The notes beneath the pieces are model-generated. The model saw nothing but the letters and a program-made list of their open reading frames with translations, had not been told where the DNA came from and ran no database searches. Below, piece by piece: positions 5,138-6,960 of a stretch of DNA of 6,960 nucleotides. Every line of letters begins with the position of its first letter. Within the stretch, counting starts at the first letter, position 1. The translations under genes were made by a program, and so were the position numbers. The DNA comes from CBDUUP01 sp965370435 (GTDB lineage: Bacteria; Chloroflexota; Anaerolineae; Anaerolineales; UBA11579): contig CBDUUP010000247.1 of assembly GCA_965370435.1 (NCBI GenBank), forward strand, positions 1-6,960, in the 5' to 3' direction.

Positions 5138-5521
5138 AAAACAGGCCCTCACCTCTCCCCATGGGAACCCCAAGCGGCTTCTGCAATCTCTCGAATGGTT
5201 TCTTTTCGTTTTTCTGGCCCGCAGCAAAATGTATCTTGATCTTGTGTTTCACTCATAAATATGCCTTTCTCTTTTTATTATCGAGCTATGCTTTCCTTTT
5301 TTTAATCTGACCCAAATATACAAAAATATCTGGTGATATGTCATCACATGATGTGGTGATCAATATGGTGATTTTATTTGGAGGGGAAAATAAAAAAAAC
5401 CTGTCAGATTGTACAACTTACCTGAAAGGGCAATTGAATCTCAATAGTATTAGGACTTACGCAGTTGAAAGATTTAATGGCAACCTTGCGAAGGTTTCTC
5501 TGTTTATGAAGTGATCAACGA
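5138..5521. other. AT-rich non-coding stretch with repeats, no supported gene
   Basis: No convincing ORF is present on either strand. Composition changes from GC-rich to AT-rich at about 5200. Visible items are: pyrimidine-rich direct repeats (5261-5280 and 5288-5307, both starting ATGCYTTYCT), the TGGTGAT cluster (5331-5372), a short open frame 5394-5438 ending in LYNLPERAIESQ-stop, the sequence TAGGACTTACGCA (5451-5463), which resembles an insertion-sequence end, and a small hairpin AACCTT-GCG-AAGGTT (5482-5496). No clear terminator for the preceding gene was found. Confidence 0.5.
5331..5372. promoter_or_regulatory. Cluster of TGGTGAT half-sites, possible operator
   Basis: TGGTGAT occurs at 5331-5337, 5354-5360 and 5366-5372, with the inverse core ATCACA at 5343-5348. 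The first site and the inverse core form an imperfect palindrome. Such clustering is typical for a regulator binding region, but the cluster lies about 150 bases upstream of the nearest promoter, so the role is uncertain. Confidence 0.3.
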
Positions 5522-5550
5522 TTGACAACCAACCCATGAGAGGGTATAAA
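5522..5550 (+). promoter_or_regulatory. Consensus sigma70-type promoter of the membrane propeller gene
   Basis: A perfect TTGACA (5522-5527) is followed after exactly 17 bases by TATAAA (5545-5550). The start site would be near 5557, leaving a leader of about 105 bases before the ATG at 5663. This is the best promoter match in the window. Confidence 0.75.
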
Positions 5551-5584
5551 TTCTCTTGGGAACCCTCCATCATGTTCACACTCC

Positions 5585-5612
5585 TGTTCAATACTGGGGT
5601 GATCATTGAACA
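5585..5612 (+). promoter_or_regulatory. Inverted repeat in the leader of the membrane propeller gene
   Basis: TGTTCAAT (5585-5592) and ATTGAACA (5605-5612) form a perfect 8-bp inverted repeat around a 12-base spacer. It lies about 30 bases downstream of the predicted start site. It could be an operator for a dimeric repressor or a leader hairpin; the sequence does not decide between them. Confidence 0.45.
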
Positions 5613-5662
5613 CATCATTATTAACTCAAGCAGGCGTGCATTACAATATAAAGGAGGTTTTA

Positions 5663-6751
5663 ATGGATAATCTTAGAAATAAAAAAGTGCTGCTGGGTGT
5701 GTTGATCGGTTTGATTGTCATTGTTTTTGGCGCGATCGTGATTCAACAAGGGGTGCCGCTGTACAAGGCTTTTGATGGAGATGTATCCGAAGCCTTTGCC
5801 TATTTGAAACCCTGCCTGTCCTCAAACGCAGGATGGGAATGCGTCGCTCCTACTGAAAATATTGGGAGCCTCAGTGTCGATCCAACGAATCATAATCTGT
5901 GGGGAGACAGTATAATTACGCTCAATTATTTCTCTATGAGCGAGAAGACGGGGCTATTCGCTTATCCAACGGTAATTCCAGCGCCTCCAGAGACAAGCGT
6001 GGTTATGGATATCTGCCCTTCAAATAAGCTGTGGATAGCGATGCTATATCTTGAGGAGAATGGAGCAATTGAGTATCTGGTTCCTTATGGGATGGACACT
6101 GCCCAATGGGGGCCAGATTCCCGAGAGATCGCTTCCCTGCCCCAAGGGAATAACTGGCGCTGCATAACTTCTCGATCTGGCAACCTGATCGCCTGGAATT
6201 CGCTTCTGAATTGGTTAGGAGTTTTAACCGATCATACCTGGGAACCTATAACACTTGAATTCAATGATTATATTAACATGCTCAATGAAGATAAAGATGG
6301 GAACCTTTGGGTATTGACCTATTCCGGTGAAGTCTATGCGTATGATTACCAAACTACGCTTTGGACATTAATTGCCAAGCTTGATGATTTCCACTCAGAC
6401 CCGTCTAACTCCTTTGAGATCGAAGGCGGTGATATTTGGATATTAAATAGGGAAAGTGTGTTATATCACCTACGGCTGGATGATGAAAATCACATCTTTG
6501 AAAAGAAATATCAATTTAACAATAGTTTTAATAGAGGATTTTTTGAAGATTCACAAGGAGTTTTATGGGTTGTCTGGGGTAACCCAAGCGCTGTTTGGAC
6601 TTATTCATCCGAGGGAGCCTGGGAAATTGAGATGCCCCAAGGTGTGGAGTATATTCGCAGCGCAGCTTTTGATTATGAATTGCAGCGGCTTTACATTGCC
6701 ACGGACCAGGGGATATATTATCGGACGGTAGGCAATATACCTACAAGATAG
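5663..6751 (+). CDS. Membrane-anchored beta-propeller protein of unknown function
   Basis: The 362-residue product has a short charged N-terminus (MDNLRNKK), one strong transmembrane segment (about 9-27, VLLGVLIGLIVIVFGAIVI) and a large domain probably outside the membrane. That domain carries blade-like repeats with a G/N-x-LW core: DPTNHNLWG (73-81), CPSNKLWIA (118-126), DKDGNLWVLTYSGEVYAYD (210-228), GGDIWILNRESVLYHL (255-270), DSQGVLWVVWGNPSAVWTYS (296-315) and QRLYIATDQGIYYR (341-354). This recalls the two-component-regulator propeller and NHL repeats. No enzyme motif is seen. The ATG at 5663 has an ideal AAGGAGG 5 bases upstream; the longer frame from a TTG at 5606 starts within the leader inverted repeat and is unlikely. 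Codon use is much more AT-rich than in pdxST and the GNAT gene, suggesting acquisition from elsewhere. Confidence 0.8.
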   Translation: MDNLRNKKVLLGVLIGLIVIVFGAIVIQQGVPLYKAFDGDVSEAFAYLKPCLSSNAGWECVAPTENIGSLSVDPTNHNLWGDSIITLNYFSMSEKTGLFAYPTVIPAPPETSVVMDICPSNKLWIAMLYLEENGAIEYLVPYGMDTAQWGPDSREIASLPQGNNWRCITSRSGNLIAWNSLLNWLGVLTDHTWEPITLEFNDYINMLNEDKDGNLWVLTYSGEVYAYDYQTTLWTLIAKLDDFHSDPSNSFEIEGGDIWILNRESVLYHLRLDDENHIFEKKYQFNNSFNRGFFEDSQGVLWVVWGNPSAVWTYSSEGAWEIEMPQGVEYIRSAAFDYELQRLYIATDQGIYYRTVGNIPTR

Positions 6752-6872
6752 ACCCGATCCGCCTGGTCCTCCAGCGTGACCGACAGCGGCGACTTGAGCG
6801 TCAACACCTCCTGCGCTCTGATCGTACAGTGTGAAAATGCAATCGTTGCAATAAGCGGATATTACAAACATA

Positions 6873-6900
6873 TCACCACAGAGACACAGAGAGCACAGAG
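6873..6900 (+). repeat. Simple CACAGAGA-type repeat
   Basis: ACCACAGAGACACAGAGAGCACAGAGA is a degenerate tandem of CACAGAGA with short spacers. Repeats of this kind are common between genes in many environmental bacteria. It lies between the membrane propeller gene and the terminator. Confidence 0.5.
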
Positions 6901-6912
6901 AAAACTTAACCT

Positions 6913-6954
6913 AGCTTTGTCAGGATGATGTATTGCCTGACTGGGCTTTTTTTT
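6913..6954 (+). terminator. Probable intrinsic terminator
   Basis: GTCAGG (6919-6924) pairs with CCTGAC (6936-6941). The stem extends, across one mismatch and two G-T pairs, to AGC/GCT (6913-6915 with 6945-6947). Eight T follow (6947-6954). It lies about 160 bases after the membrane propeller gene and would end that transcript. Confidence 0.65.
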
Positions 6955-6960
6955 ATTTTC

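Noticed and set aside
4445..5227. Minus-strand open frame of 260 codons opposite the GNAT-like gene
   Set aside because: The sense strand has a recognisable family pattern; the antisense product is Gly/Arg/His-rich low-complexity sequence without a ribosome site.
5606..5662. Upstream TTG start for the membrane propeller gene
   Set aside because: It would place 19 extra residues before the transmembrane segment, starts inside an inverted repeat, and ignores the ideal AAGGAGG before 5663.
1..6960. tRNA, rRNA or known riboswitch
   Set aside because: No cloverleaf with a conserved T-loop, no rRNA-like stretch and no known riboswitch core was recognised on either strand by reading; no covariance search could be run.

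Overview
The window looks like chromosomal DNA of a GC-rich bacterium, most likely a member of the Chloroflexota (Anaerolineae-like). This is an inference from the overall style: GC-rich pdxS/pdxT, a lipoprotein with a long Thr/Pro-rich linker ahead of a beta-propeller, a divergent GNAT-like protein, and many short palindromic intergenic repeats. No rRNA or other marker gene is present to confirm it.

Layout, left to right. (1) Positions 2-127 are the acidic C-terminal end of an unidentified + strand gene. (2) Positions 151-292 (-) are the remains of a second copy of the lipoprotein gene that follows. Only its first few codons and its last ~40 codons survive, joined out of frame, while its promoter and ribosome binding site are still visible. 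(3) Positions 402-641 (+) encode a small DUF2442 protein, closed by a strong intrinsic terminator. (4) Positions 764-2170 (-) encode the intact paralogue, a secreted beta-propeller lipoprotein. It has a promoter matching that of the decayed copy and is bracketed by related palindromic (REP/MITE-like) repeats at 695-740 and 2295-2401.

(5) Positions 2531-3418 and 3438-4019 (+) are pdxS and pdxT, the two subunits of the DXP-independent pyridoxal 5'-phosphate synthase. PdxT releases ammonia from glutamine and PdxS uses it to build PLP from ribose 5-phosphate and glyceraldehyde 3-phosphate, so the pair is a complete pathway in one operon. The pdxS leader can fold two hairpins, the second covering the Shine-Dalgarno sequence. 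(6) The pdxT 3' end runs into a mosaic of short tandem and inverted repeats (4007-4150), followed by a GNAT-like acetyltransferase gene (4154-5137).

(7) Base composition then drops clearly. From about 5200 to 6750 the DNA is AT-rich and holds a long non-coding stretch with several repeats, then a consensus sigma70-type promoter and a gene for a single-pass membrane-anchored beta-propeller protein (5663-6751). A terminator lies near the right edge (6913-6954). This part looks foreign to the rest of the window.

I see no defence system, CRISPR array, tRNA, rRNA or intact transposase. The most informative observations are the decayed paralogue with a microhomology deletion junction, the hairpins in the pdxS leader, the repeat mosaic starting inside the last pdxT codons, and the AT-rich propeller-gene island.
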